Source: Microbacterium bovistercoris
GTDB taxonomy: Bacteria; Actinomycetota; Actinomycetes; Actinomycetales; Microbacteriaceae
Assembly: GCF_003387575.1 (NCBI RefSeq)
Contig: NZ_QUAB01000039.1
Coordinates: 62,001 to 126,000, forward strand
Direction: 5' to 3'
Length of the DNA stretch: 64,000 bases
The notes under the pieces are model-generated. The model ran no database searches. It was not told the DNA's origin and saw only the letters and a list, made by a program, of their open reading frames with translations. The position numbers and the translations under genes were made by a program. The number at the start of each line of letters is the position of its first letter. Position 1 is the stretch's first letter. Shown here piece after piece: positions 33,474-41,568 of the stretch.

Positions 33474-34478
33474 TCAGCGGATGCCCGAGGTGGACGACCG
33501 CGCGACCAGTTCTATCGGCAGGGTCACCTGCGCAGCCGCGGCATCCGGGTGCTCCATCCGCTCGCGCAGCAGGCGAACGGCGGCGGCGCCCTGCTCGCGC
33601 GGATGCTGCCGCACGGTCGTCAGCGAGAACATCTCCGCGTGCTCGTGGTCGTCGATGCCGATCACGCTGAGCTCCGCCGGTACCGCGATGCCGAGCCGGC
33701 GCGCGGCGACGATGCCGCCGATCGCGGCCTCGTCGCAGATGCCCACGAAGGCCGTCGGCCTCTTGCGCCGGTCGCCCAGCACCCGCACCGCCGCCTCGTA
33801 GCCGCCAGGCATCGTCGGCGGACCGGATGCCTGCCTGACGTGCTCATCCAGGCCGGCGGCGATCATCGCCGCGCGGTAGCCGTCGAAGCGCCGCTTGTCG
33901 CCGACGGCATGGGTCGCGGCATCCGCGCGTCCGCCGAGCAGCACGATGTCGCGGTGCCCGAGATCGATGAGATGCTCGGTCGCGATGCGCGCGGCGACGG
34001 CGTCGTCGATCGACACGGCGCTCGTGCCCTCGCTGTACGGTCCGATGCTGACGACGGGGGAGGACACCTGCAGCAATCGCTCCAGCTCGTGGGCGCTGGG
34101 CTGGATGCCGACCGCGATGATCCCGTCGAAGCGACGTCTCGGGAGGATGTGCTCGAAGAGCCGTGCCCGCTCCGCAGATCCCTCTCTGATGCCGTACAGC
34201 ACCAGGTCGTATCCCTCGGCGAACAGGGCGTCCTGCATCCCGGCCAGCAGCTCGGCGGAGAACCAGCGTGCCAGTGACGGCATGATCACGCCGACCGACA
34301 GCGAGCGCCCGGTCGCGAGACTCATCGCGGAGGAGTGTGCGACGTAGGAGAGGTCGACGGCGGCGGCCCTCACCCGCTCGCGGGTCTCGGGCGAGACGTA
34401 GCCGTTGCCGCTGAGTGCGCGGCTCGCGGTGGCCTTCGAGACCCCTGCGCGGGCGGCGACATCGGCGATCGTGCTCAT
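33474..34478 (-). CDS. LacI family transcriptional regulator of the sugar ABC importer
   Basis: 334 residues. N-terminal LacI helix-turn-helix STIADVAARAGVSKATASRALSGNGYVSPETRERV in outline, then the periplasmic-binding-like sugar domain (SVGVIMPSLARWFSAELLAGMQ, DGIIAVGIQPS, ATEHLIDLGHRDIVLLGG, LSVIGIDDHEHAEMFSLTTVRQ). ATG 34478 has GGAGGAATC upstream. A -35 TTCCGT / -10 TACGCT pair on the minus strand (34538-34533 and 34515-34510) overlaps operator GGAACCGGTTCC, so it is probably autorepressing. Divergent from the binding protein gene. The inducing sugar is likely the transported oligosaccharide. Confidence 0.88.
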   Translation of the reverse strand: MSTIADVAARAGVSKATASRALSGNGYVSPETRERVRAAAVDLSYVAHSSAMSLATGRSLSVGVIMPSLARWFSAELLAGMQDALFAEGYDLVLYGIREGSAERARLFEHILPRRRFDGIIAVGIQPSAHELERLLQVSSPVVSIGPYSEGTSAVSIDDAVAARIATEHLIDLGHRDIVLLGGRADAATHAVGDKRRFDGYRAAMIAAGLDEHVRQASGPPTMPGGYEAAVRVLGDRRKRPTAFVGICDEAAIGGIVAARRLGIAVPAELSVIGIDDHEHAEMFSLTTVRQHPREQGAAAVRLLRERMEHPDAAAAQVTLPIELVARSSTSGIR

Positions 34479-34534
34479 GATTCCTCCGGTCCGCACACGG
34501 CTCCGGCACAGCGTATCCGAAGACGGGCAAGTAC

Positions 34535-34546
34535 GGAACCGGTTCC
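34535..34546. promoter_or_regulatory. LacI-type operator O1
   Basis: GGAACCGGTTCC, a perfect 12-bp palindrome with a central CG typical of LacI sites, overlapping the -35 of the regulator gene. Confidence 0.65.
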
Positions 34547-34558
34547 ATGGGTTACGCT

Positions 34559-34574
34559 GTGGGAGCGCTCCCAC
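34559..34574. promoter_or_regulatory. LacI-type operator O2 (CebR-box-like)
   Basis: GTGGGAGCGCTCCCAC, perfect 16-bp palindrome. The inner 14 bp equal the CebR box (TGGGAGCGCTCCCA) known from streptomycete cellobiose genes. Either this regulator or another CebR-like protein may bind. Confidence 0.65.
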
Positions 34575-34613
34575 GCGGGGGCGGATGGTTGTCCTGTTGT
34601 AACCGTCTCGGCA

Positions 34614-34660
34614 TTGTGCCGGTGTGCCCAGGCCGGATAGGTTGGGCTGGAATCGGTTCC
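34614..34660 (+). promoter_or_regulatory. Promoter and operator O3 of the sugar importer
   Basis: Tentative -35 TTGTGC (34614-34619), 18-nt spacer, -10 TAGGTT (34638-34643). O3, GGAATCGGTTCC (34649-34660), an imperfect copy of O1, covers the expected transcript start. Confidence 0.5.
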
Positions 34661-34721
34661 TGAACGGATGCCGCAAGGCAATCGTCGAGCAATCGACAAG
34701 CACTCGAAGAGGAGAATTCAC

Positions 34722-36056
34722 ATGGCTTTGTCACAGCGATACCGCCTGCTCGCTCCCCTCGCACTGGTCGGCGCGGCCGCGATGGTCCTGTCAGGCTGCG
34801 CCGAGGGCGACACGGGCGGCTCCGACGACGGCTCGCTCGAGGGCGCGACCGTCCAGATCTCGGGAGGCATCACCGGCACCGAGGCCGACGCCCTGCAGAA
34901 GTCTTTCGAGAAGTTCACAGAGGACACCGGCGTCGAGGTGGTCTACACAGGGGACAAGGGTTTCGAGGGCAACATCGTCACCAAGGTCGCCGGTGGATCC
35001 GCGCCCGACATCGCGATCGTGCCTCAGCCCGGGCTGTTCCGCTCACTCGTCGAGACCGGCGAAGTGGCTGAGGGCAGCGACGAGGTCGCGGCCAACGTCG
35101 ACAAGTACTGGGCTCCGGCCTGGAAGGACTACGGCTCCGTCGACGGCACGTTCTATGCGGCGCCCATGCTCGCCAACCTGAAGGGGTACATCTACTACTC
35201 GCCGGCCAGCTTCAAGGAATGGGGCGTGGAGATCCCCACCACCTGGGAGGAACTGCTCGAGCTGACCGCGACGATCCAGGAGAAGACCGGCGAGCCGCCG
35301 TGGTGCGCCGGGTTCTCGTCCGAAGCGGCATCGGGCTGGCCGGGCACCGACTGGATCGAAGACCTCGTGCTGCGCCAGTCCGGCGAGGAGGTGTACAACG
35401 ACTGGGCCGCCGGTGATGTCGAGTTCACAGACCCGAAGATCGAGTCGGCGTTCGACGAGGTGGCGAAGATCCTGCTCGACCCGAAGTACGTCAACGCCGG
35501 GTTCGGAGACGTGAAGAGCATCAACTCGACGGCATTCGGCGACCCGATCGCCGCCGCAGTCGCCGAGGGCAAGTGCGCACTGACCCACCAGGCGTCGTTC
35601 CTCACCGCGAACTTCCTCGCGGTCGAGACCGCTGACGGTGAGACGCCGGAGGTGGCTGAGGACGGCGACGTGTACGCGTTCCTCATGCCCGGGTTCGAGG
35701 GCCAGCCGTTCTCCGTGTCCGGCGGCGGCGAGTTCGTCACGACGTTCTCGGACGACGCGGCCACCAGGGCCGTCGCCGAGTACATGTCGACCCCGGAATG
35801 GGCGGACGAGCGCGTCAAGCTCGGCGGTGCCATCTCCGCGAACTCCGGCGCCGACCCGTCGCTCGCATCGAGCAAGTTCCTCACCGATGCGATGACGATC
35901 GTGCAGGATCCCGAAACGGTGTTCGGCTATGACGCCTCCGACCTGATGCCGGCCACCGTCGGATCCGGATCGTTCTGGCGCGGCATGGTCGACTGGATCG
36001 ACGGCAAGCCCACGACCCAGGTCCTGAGCGACATCCAGGCAGGGTACGAGAACTGA
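34722..36056 (+). CDS. Sugar ABC transporter substrate-binding lipoprotein (alpha-glucoside/oligosaccharide type)
   Basis: 444 residues. A signal peptide with lipobox LSGC (Cys about residue 25) anchors it to the membrane. The cluster B binding-protein fold shows GGSAPDIAIVPQPGLFRSLVETGEV, as in AglE-like proteins, and conserved Trp/Tyr-rich sugar contacts (NLKGYIYYSPASFKEWGVEIPTTWEELL, SGWPGTDWIEDL). ATG 34722 with GAGGAG upstream gives the proper signal peptide. First gene of a three-gene importer. Exact sugar uncertain: the transporter looks alpha-glucoside-like but one operator looks CebR-like. Confidence 0.88.
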   Translation: MALSQRYRLLAPLALVGAAAMVLSGCAEGDTGGSDDGSLEGATVQISGGITGTEADALQKSFEKFTEDTGVEVVYTGDKGFEGNIVTKVAGGSAPDIAIVPQPGLFRSLVETGEVAEGSDEVAANVDKYWAPAWKDYGSVDGTFYAAPMLANLKGYIYYSPASFKEWGVEIPTTWEELLELTATIQEKTGEPPWCAGFSSEAASGWPGTDWIEDLVLRQSGEEVYNDWAAGDVEFTDPKIESAFDEVAKILLDPKYVNAGFGDVKSINSTAFGDPIAAAVAEGKCALTHQASFLTANFLAVETADGETPEVAEDGDVYAFLMPGFEGQPFSVSGGGEFVTTFSDDAATRAVAEYMSTPEWADERVKLGGAISANSGADPSLASSKFLTDAMTIVQDPETVFGYDASDLMPATVGSGSFWRGMVDWIDGKPTTQVLSDIQAGYEN

Positions 36057-36150
36057 CGCACCCGACCCGGCGCCGGGTTCCTCCGCGATCGGAGCGGACC
36101 CGGCGCCTGGTCGACGTCACCCCCTCGACGGCGACGGAGGAAGGCAAGTC

Positions 36151-37488
36151 ATGTCCCAGACGGATATCTCGACGGATCGGGCGCAGCAGGCCCCGCCGTC
36201 GCATCCTGTGAAGAAGGCGCCATCGCGCACCGTGACGCGCATGGTCGTCACGATCGGGGCCATCTGCATCGTGGCGCTGGTGATCTTCCTGCTGCTGAGC
36301 CCTCCGGCTCCGGACGCGAGGCCGACGTCACTGGGCTTCTCGTTCAACTCGTTCTTCCAGTGGATCGGCGGTCTGGGGCCGATCCTGCAGATCCCGATCA
36401 TCCTGGTGATCTTCGGCGTGGTCGTCGCGCTGCTGCTGGTGCTCATCGAGTACGCACCGCGCAAGGGCCGCGGGTACTTCTGGCTCCGGCTGGTCTCGTG
36501 CTTCGCGATCCCGGTCGTGGCATTCATGCTGCTGCGGCCGTACCAGAACGCCGTCGTCTACGTCCTGATCATCGCGCTCATCGCGGGCGGCCTGCTGTTC
36601 TTCGCCGACTACCGGGCGAAGGAGGGCGCGGGCTACTTGTATCAGCTCACGCTGTTCATGGCGCCGGCGGCAGTCCTGATCCTCGTCGGACTCATCTATC
36701 CGACGATCTCGACCGTCATCCAGTCGTTCTACGACAAGACCGGCGAGAACTTCGTCGGCATGGAGAACTACGTATGGGCGTTCACCAACCCGCAGGGGTT
36801 CTGGTCGATCATCAACACGCTGATCTGGGCGATCTTCGCACCGATCTTCGCGACGATCGTCGGACTCGCGTACGCCGCGTTCATGGAACGGGCGCGCGGG
36901 GACAAGTTCCTCAAGGTGCTCGTGTTCATGCCGTTCGCCATCGCCCCGGTGAGTATCAGCCTGATCTGGAAGTTCGTCTACGACTACCGCCAGGGCGAGC
37001 AGATCGGAATCCTCAACGCGTTGGTCGTGGCCTTCGGCGGGGACCCCGTCAGATGGCTGGACATCTGGCCGCTGGTGAACACCTTCTGCCTGCTGTTCGC
37101 GTTCGTCTGGGCGCAGACCGGATTCGCGATGGTGGTCCTCTCCGCAGCGATCAAGGCGGTACCCACCGAGCAGATGGAGGCGGCTCAGCTCGACGGCACG
37201 ACGGCCTGGCAGCGCTTCGTCAACGTCACGGTGCCCGGCATCCGGACGGCCATCGTGATCGTGCTGACGACGATCACGATCGCCTCGTTGAAGCTGTACG
37301 ACATCGTGGCGGTCATGACCGGTGGCCGGTCGAACTCGACGGTGCTGGGCTTCGAGATGGTCAATCAGCAGCAGCGGTTCCAGAGCTATGGACACGCGGC
37401 CGCTCTGGCCGTGCTCATCTTCGTGTTCGTGGCGCCGCTGATCGTCTACAACGTCAGACAGCTTCGCCGACAGAGGGAGGTGCGATGA
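36151..37488 (+). CDS. Sugar ABC transporter permease, long AglF-like form
   Basis: 445 residues, longer than usual (~300) because of an extra N-terminal membrane region (about residues 1-155: VVTIGAICIVALVIFLLLS, IPIILVIFGVVVALLLVLIEYA, IPVVAFMLLRPY, LIIALIAGGLLFFA). The core MalF-type domain follows, with the EAA loop EQMEAAQLDGTTAWQRFVNVTVPGI that contacts the ATPase. The N-terminal segments resemble those of AglF-type permeases in actinobacteria. Its stop overlaps the next start (ATGATGA region). Confidence 0.88.
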   Translation: MSQTDISTDRAQQAPPSHPVKKAPSRTVTRMVVTIGAICIVALVIFLLLSPPAPDARPTSLGFSFNSFFQWIGGLGPILQIPIILVIFGVVVALLLVLIEYAPRKGRGYFWLRLVSCFAIPVVAFMLLRPYQNAVVYVLIIALIAGGLLFFADYRAKEGAGYLYQLTLFMAPAAVLILVGLIYPTISTVIQSFYDKTGENFVGMENYVWAFTNPQGFWSIINTLIWAIFAPIFATIVGLAYAAFMERARGDKFLKVLVFMPFAIAPVSISLIWKFVYDYRQGEQIGILNALVVAFGGDPVRWLDIWPLVNTFCLLFAFVWAQTGFAMVVLSAAIKAVPTEQMEAAQLDGTTAWQRFVNVTVPGIRTAIVIVLTTITIASLKLYDIVAVMTGGRSNSTVLGFEMVNQQQRFQSYGHAAALAVLIFVFVAPLIVYNVRQLRRQREVR

Positions 37489-38465
37489 TGACCGCCGTCG
37501 ACTCCAAGGGAACGCAGCAGTTCGACAGGGCCGCCGCTCGCAAGGTGGCACGGCAGACACGTCGCAGCGAGGCGCAGGCGCAGAAGCGTCTGACCTCGCC
37601 GGTGGCGACGGTCATCGCCATCGCGATCGCCCTGCTGTGGACGATCCCGACACTCGGGCTGCTGATCACCTCGTTCCGCCCCGGTGCGGATTCGGCGTCA
37701 TCCGGATGGTGGACGGTCTTCACCGATCCCGATTTCACGCTCGGCAACTACGAGGACGCGCTCACCTCGGGCGGCACGGCGCTGACGCTCGGCGAATCCT
37801 TCCTGAACTCGCTCGCCATCACGATCCCGGTCACGGTCTTCGCGCTGGCGATCGCCTCGCTGGCGGCCTACGCCTTCGCCTGGATGGACTTCAAGGGTCG
37901 CGGGTTCCTGTTCGTGGCGGTGTTCGCCCTGCAGATCGTGCCCATCCAGATGGCGCTGGTGCCTCTGCTCAGCCTGTTCTCGCGTGGACTCGAGTTCGGA
38001 GACGTCGGGATCTTCCCCGGGTTGGAGATGCGCGAGGTCGATCACAGCTTCGCGACGATGTGGATCGCCCACGTGATGTTCGGTCTGCCGTTGGCGATCT
38101 TCCTGATCTACAACTTCATCGCCGAGATCCCGTCCGACGTCATCGAAGCGGCACGAGTGGACGGGGCGGGTCACGGGCAGATCTTCTTCCGGATCATCCT
38201 GCCGCTGGCCACGCCGGCGCTGGCGTCGTTCGCCATCCTGCAGTTCGTCTGGGTGTGGAACGACCTGCTGGTGGCCACGATCTTCGCGCCGTCATCGTCG
38301 TTGCCGATGACGCAGACGCTGAACTCGCTCTCCGGGTCCTGGGGTGATCGGTGGTACCTGCTGTCGGCGGGCGCCTTCCTCGTGCTCATCGTTCCGTTGA
38401 TCGTGTTCCTCGCGCTGCAGCGGTTCTTCGTCCGCGGACTGATGGCCGGAGCCACGAAGGGCTGA
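37485..38465 (+). CDS. Sugar ABC transporter permease, MalG/AglG type
   Basis: 326 residues, about six membrane segments after a basic cytoplasmic N-terminus. The EAA loop is SDVIEAARVDGAGHGQIFFRIILPL. Two adjacent ATG codons (37485, 37488) follow the ribosome site GAGGGAGG; the first is chosen. No ATP-binding subunit or glycosidase is encoded here, so the importer probably uses a shared MsiK-type ATPase elsewhere. A terminator follows. Confidence 0.88.
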   Translation: MMTAVDSKGTQQFDRAAARKVARQTRRSEAQAQKRLTSPVATVIAIAIALLWTIPTLGLLITSFRPGADSASSGWWTVFTDPDFTLGNYEDALTSGGTALTLGESFLNSLAITIPVTVFALAIASLAAYAFAWMDFKGRGFLFVAVFALQIVPIQMALVPLLSLFSRGLEFGDVGIFPGLEMREVDHSFATMWIAHVMFGLPLAIFLIYNFIAEIPSDVIEAARVDGAGHGQIFFRIILPLATPALASFAILQFVWVWNDLLVATIFAPSSSLPMTQTLNSLSGSWGDRWYLLSAGAFLVLIVPLIVFLALQRFFVRGLMAGATKG

Positions 38466-38480
38466 CGCCCGCGCGGCCTG

Positions 38481-38509
38481 CCGCCGGACCGTCGAGGACG
38501 GTCCGGCGG
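38481..38509 (+). terminator. Terminator of the sugar importer operon
   Basis: Perfect 13-bp stem: CCGCCGGACCGTC (38481-38493) with GACGGTCCGGCGG (38497-38509), GAG loop. Confidence 0.88.
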
Positions 38510-38533
38510 TCTCGTGCGCTCCCGGATGCCGGA

Positions 38534-38539
38534 TAGACT
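38534..38539 (+). promoter_or_regulatory. -10 box of the Bcr/CflA transporter gene
   Basis: TAGACT, giving a leader of ~40 nt before GTG 38586. Confidence 0.55.
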
Positions 38540-38585
38540 GAAGCCTTTCTCGAATCGATTCGGAACCTCCTCCTCGAAGGCCTCA

Positions 38586-39932
38586 GTGACAGACGAGCGC
38601 ACCCCCACCGGCAGCATCCGCGCCATCACCGGCAGCATCCGCACCTCGACGCCGACCGGTGCGATCCGCACCCTCGGGCCGAACCCGGCCACCGCGCCGG
38701 TCATGCTGCATCCGGGTGACGCGATCCCGGCAGGGCGCAGGGTGCTCTACATCATCCTGCTCGGCGCGCTCACCGCACTCGGCCCGTTCACGATCGACCT
38801 GTACCTGCCGGCGTTCCCCGTGCTGGAGAGCGACTTCCAGACCACCGCGGCGATGATCCAGCTGACGCTGACCGGCACCATGATCGGCTTCGCGCTCGGC
38901 CAGCTGGTGGTGGGTCCGCTCAGCGACAAGGTCGGCCGCCGGGTCCCTTTGATCACGGTGACCGCACTGCACGTGCTGGCGAGCGTCGCGGCCGCACTGG
39001 CGCCGAACCTGCTGCTGCTCGGAGGCGCGCGCGTGCTGATGGGCGTCGGCGCCGCGGCCGGCGGCGTCGTGGCGATGGCGATCGTGAGGGACCTGTTCGG
39101 CGGCAGGCGGCTGGTGGTCATGCTGTCGCGGCTCGCCCTGGTGTCGGGCGTCGCGCCGGTGGTCGCCCCGCTGATCGGATCGTGGCTGCTGACCGTGATG
39201 TCGTGGCACGGCATCTTCGTCGTGCTCGCCTGCTACGGCGCGGTCATGCTCGTGACCACCGCGCTCTTCATCCCGGAGACGCTGCCCAAGGAGCGGCGGC
39301 ATGAGCGGGGCACCGAGACCGCCTGGCACCGCTACCGCAGCGTGCTCACCGACCGGGTGTACCTCGGCGTGCTGATCATCGGCGGCATGACCTTCTCGGG
39401 CCTGTTCTCGTACCTGTCCGCCTCGCCGTTCCTGTTCCAGCAGACGCACGGACTCGACCCGCAGCAGTACGGACTGCTGTTCGCCGCGAACTCGCTCGGC
39501 GTGGTGTTGGGCGTCCAGACCGCAGCCCGGCTGGCGGCACGGTTCGGACCGCAGTGGGTGCTCGCCGTCTCGACCGCGATGCTGCTGCTCTCGGGCGTCG
39601 CGATCATCGTCTGCGACCAGCTCGGGCTGGGGCTGTGGGGCACCGTGATCCCGCTGTTCGTGTTCATGACCTCCTGCGGATTCAGCTTCCCCTGCGTGCA
39701 GGTGCTCGCGCTGGATCGGCACGGCAAGGCCGCCGGCACCGCGGCATCCATCCTCGGCGCGAGCAACAACGGCATCGCCGCACTGATCTCGCCGATCGTC
39801 GGCTGGATCGCGCGGGACGCCGGGATCACCGCGACGACGATGGCTTCCGTGATGGCCGGATGCGCCGTGGTGGCGATCCTGTCGCTCTGGGTGATCGTGC
39901 GCCCGCGAACGGTCGGGATGCTGGCCCCGTAA
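38586..39932 (+). CDS. Bcr/CflA-type multidrug MFS transporter
   Basis: 448 residues, about 12 membrane segments after a ~45-residue polar N-terminus. LGPFTIDLYLPAFPVLESDF is the Bcr/CflA first-helix motif, and GPLSDKVGRRVPLI is MFS motif A. The GTG at 38586 has AAGG upstream and removes residues from the -10 region. The polar N-terminus contains small repeats (TGSIRAITGSIRTSTPTGAIRT), coded by a short DNA repeat. Proton-driven drug efflux is the usual function. The TAA stop forms part of the next gene's -10 box. Confidence 0.88.
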   Translation: MTDERTPTGSIRAITGSIRTSTPTGAIRTLGPNPATAPVMLHPGDAIPAGRRVLYIILLGALTALGPFTIDLYLPAFPVLESDFQTTAAMIQLTLTGTMIGFALGQLVVGPLSDKVGRRVPLITVTALHVLASVAAALAPNLLLLGGARVLMGVGAAAGGVVAMAIVRDLFGGRRLVVMLSRLALVSGVAPVVAPLIGSWLLTVMSWHGIFVVLACYGAVMLVTTALFIPETLPKERRHERGTETAWHRYRSVLTDRVYLGVLIIGGMTFSGLFSYLSASPFLFQQTHGLDPQQYGLLFAANSLGVVLGVQTAARLAARFGPQWVLAVSTAMLLLSGVAIIVCDQLGLGLWGTVIPLFVFMTSCGFSFPCVQVLALDRHGKAAGTAASILGASNNGIAALISPIVGWIARDAGITATTMASVMAGCAVVAILSLWVIVRPRTVGMLAP

Positions 39933-39935
39933 GCT
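39930..39935 (+). promoter_or_regulatory. -10 box of leaderless PAP2 gene
   Basis: TAAGCT, which includes the TAA stop of the upstream transporter, is 6 nt before ATG 39942. Confidence 0.5.
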
Positions 39936-39941
39936 GACACG

Positions 39942-40571
39942 ATGACTCGACGTGCGGCGGCCATCATCGGAGCGGCACTCTTCGTCGCGGCGGTGCTGCT
40001 CGGAGCGCTCGTCATGTTCGTGCCGATCGCGAGCGCGCCGGACACCGGCTGGCACGCACTGATGGTGCAGCTCCGAGCGCCATGGATGATCCACGTCGCG
40101 CTGTTCTTCGACTGGATCGGCGGAGGGTGGCGAGCAGTGCTCCTCGTACCGCTCGGCATCGCCGGTGCGCTGCTGGTGCTCCGCAGGCAGACGGAGGCGC
40201 TGTTCGCCCTCGCCGCCTTCGCGCTGAGCGCCGGGCTCGTGCAGGTCATCAAGCACATCGTCGGCCGGGCGAGGCCGGAGGACCTGCTCGTGGCATCCGA
40301 CTTCGGTTCCTTCCCGTCCGGGCATACCGCCAACGCGGCGACGATCGCCGTGGTGCTGTGGCTGATCGCGCCCCGGCTCTGGGTGGCGGTTCTCGGAGCG
40401 CTGTGGACAGTGGCGATGGCGCTCTCCCGCACCATCCTCAGCGTGCACTGGCTGACCGACACGATCGGCGGCATCCTCGTGGGCGCCGGAGCGACCCTGC
40501 TGGTCGCCGCGCTGCTCTGGGGCTGGCTACGCTGGGATCGGCGCCCGCCGCAGCGCGCGCGCACCGTCTGA
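39942..40571 (+). CDS. PAP2 family lipid phosphatase
   Basis: 209 residues with an N-terminal membrane segment and five further hydrophobic segments. The three-part phosphatase motif is intact: KHIVGRARPEDL (K-x6-R-P), FPSGHTANAAT (P-S-G-H), and SRTILSVHWLTDTIGG (S-R-x5-H-x3-D). It likely dephosphorylates undecaprenyl pyrophosphate or another isoprenyl or lipid phosphate at the membrane. Leaderless start 6 nt after TAAGCT. Confidence 0.9.
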   Translation: MTRRAAAIIGAALFVAAVLLGALVMFVPIASAPDTGWHALMVQLRAPWMIHVALFFDWIGGGWRAVLLVPLGIAGALLVLRRQTEALFALAAFALSAGLVQVIKHIVGRARPEDLLVASDFGSFPSGHTANAATIAVVLWLIAPRLWVAVLGALWTVAMALSRTILSVHWLTDTIGGILVGAGATLLVAALLWGWLRWDRRPPQRARTV

Positions 40572-40584
40572 CTCAGGAGGTCCC

Positions 40585-41205
40585 GTGCCGCAGATCCGCC
40601 CCTACCGTCCTGCCGACCGCGACGGCCTGTACGACGTGTGCGTGAAGACCGCGGACTCCGGAGCGGATGCCACGGGCATCCTCTCCGACGACCGGCTCTG
40701 GGGCGACGTGTGGGCTGTGCCGTACGCCGAGCGGCATCCCGACCTGTGCTGGGTGGTGGAGTCCGACGACGCACGCGTGATCGGCTACATCGTCGCGACG
40801 GATGACACGCTCTCGTTCGAACGCTGGTTCCACGACGAGTGGTGGCCGACGCGTGTCGGTGAGTATCCCGAGCCGCCGGTGACCGGTCACCCGCGGCAGG
40901 ACTGGGTGATGTCCTACGCTGCCGCTCGCGGCGGGAACGACGAGCCGAACGCCGCCGAGTACCCGGCGCACCTGCACATCGACCTGCTGCCCGAGACCCA
41001 GGGCATGGGGCTGGGGCGCCGGCTCACGGAGCTGCTGTTCACGGAGCTCGCCGGTCGCGGCGTCGCGGGGCTGCACCTGGGCATGAACCCTGACAACATC
41101 GGCGCCGGCAAGTTCTACGAACGACTCGGCATGCAGGTGCTGCCCTCCGCCGAGGGCGTCCGCGTGTACGGGGTGAGGTTCGGGGCACCCTCCGCGATCG
41201 GATAG
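40585..41205 (+). CDS. GNAT family N-acetyltransferase
   Basis: 206 residues. IRPYRPADRDGLYDVCVKT at the N-terminus, then AHLHIDLLPETQGMGLGRRLTELLF (acetyl-CoA-binding Q/RxxGxG/A: QGMGLG) and LGMNPDNIGAGKFYERLGM complete the GNAT fold. The insert between (residues ~80-130) resembles actinobacterial GNATs related to O-GlcNAcase C-terminal acetyltransferases. Start GTG 40585 after AGGAGG. The TAG stop lies in the promoter of the downstream tRNA-Ser. Substrate unknown. Confidence 0.85.
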   Translation: MPQIRPYRPADRDGLYDVCVKTADSGADATGILSDDRLWGDVWAVPYAERHPDLCWVVESDDARVIGYIVATDDTLSFERWFHDEWWPTRVGEYPEPPVTGHPRQDWVMSYAAARGGNDEPNAAEYPAHLHIDLLPETQGMGLGRRLTELLFTELAGRGVAGLHLGMNPDNIGAGKFYERLGMQVLPSAEGVRVYGVRFGAPSAIG

Positions 41206-41208
41206 ACT
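41203..41208 (+). promoter_or_regulatory. -10 box of tRNA-Ser
   Basis: TAGACT; its first three bases are the stop codon of the GNAT gene. The transcript would begin a few bases before the tRNA at 41225. Confidence 0.65.
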
Positions 41209-41224
41209 GTTCAGGTTGTTCCTT

Positions 41225-41312
41225 GGTGACGTGTCCGAGCGGCCGAAGGAGCACGCTTGGAAAGCGTGTGTTGTGCAAGCAACCGCGGGTTCGAATCCCG
41301 CCGTCACCGCCA
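41225..41312 (+). tRNA. tRNA-Ser (anticodon GGA)
   Basis: Class II tRNA: acceptor GGTGACG with CGTCACC (41302-41308), discriminator G, encoded CCA (41310-41312). Anticodon loop TTGGAAA (anticodon GGA) on stem GCACGC/GCGTGT, long variable arm GTTGTGCAAGCAACC, T arm GCGGG/CCCGC with TTCGAAT. Its 3' end is duplicated 190 bp downstream. Confidence 0.95.
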
Positions 41313-41356
41313 AAGACCCGAGCCCCCAGGACGAAGTCCCGGGGGCTCGGGTCTTT
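41312..41356 (+). terminator. Terminator after tRNA-Ser
   Basis: A 16-bp perfect stem, AAAGACCCGAGCCCCC (41312-41327) with 41341-41356, ending in TTT. Confidence 0.88.
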
Positions 41357-41480
41357 CCGATGGCGGTTGGCACTTCGAACAACAGGGCCCCACGACGCCG
41401 GAGGCTCCGCGCGCCGCCTTTCGCGCGCAACGCGACTTGCCGCGCCCAACGAGGCGGCGCGTGGAGGGGCGTCGAGGGAC

Positions 41481-41504
41481 TCGAATCCCGCCGTCACCGC
41501 CAAA
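41481..41504 (+). repeat. Duplicated 3' end of tRNA-Ser (att-like direct repeat)
   Basis: 24 nt identical to 41291-41314 of tRNA-Ser (TCGAATCCCG at the start, the encoded CCA and AAA at the end), without any 5' tRNA part. Downstream both copies continue with similar AAAGACC / AAAAGACC terminators. The interval 41357-41480 carries no gene that I can recognise. The arrangement is what an integration into a tRNA 3' end leaves, or a decayed tandem tRNA. Confidence 0.8.
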
Positions 41505-41507
41505 AGA

Positions 41508-41537
41508 CCTGAGGCCCCGCGACTGCGGGGCCTCAGG
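41508..41537 (+). terminator. Second terminator-like hairpin after the tRNA remnant
   Basis: CCTGAGGCCCCGC (41508-41520) pairs perfectly with 41525-41537 around GACT. Confidence 0.8.
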
Positions 41538-41556
41538 CGTTTCCAGCCGGGCGTCC

Positions 41557-41562
41557 TAGAAT
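41557..41562 (+). promoter_or_regulatory. -10 box of leaderless trhO
   Basis: TAGAAT followed by 6 nt and GTG 41569. Confidence 0.6.
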
Positions 41563-41568
41563 CTCCTG

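Noticed and set aside
41357-41480. A second tRNA gene or small gene between the two tRNA-Ser 3' ends
   Set aside because: No acceptor 5' half, D arm or anticodon arm can be formed, and no plausible coding frame is seen.
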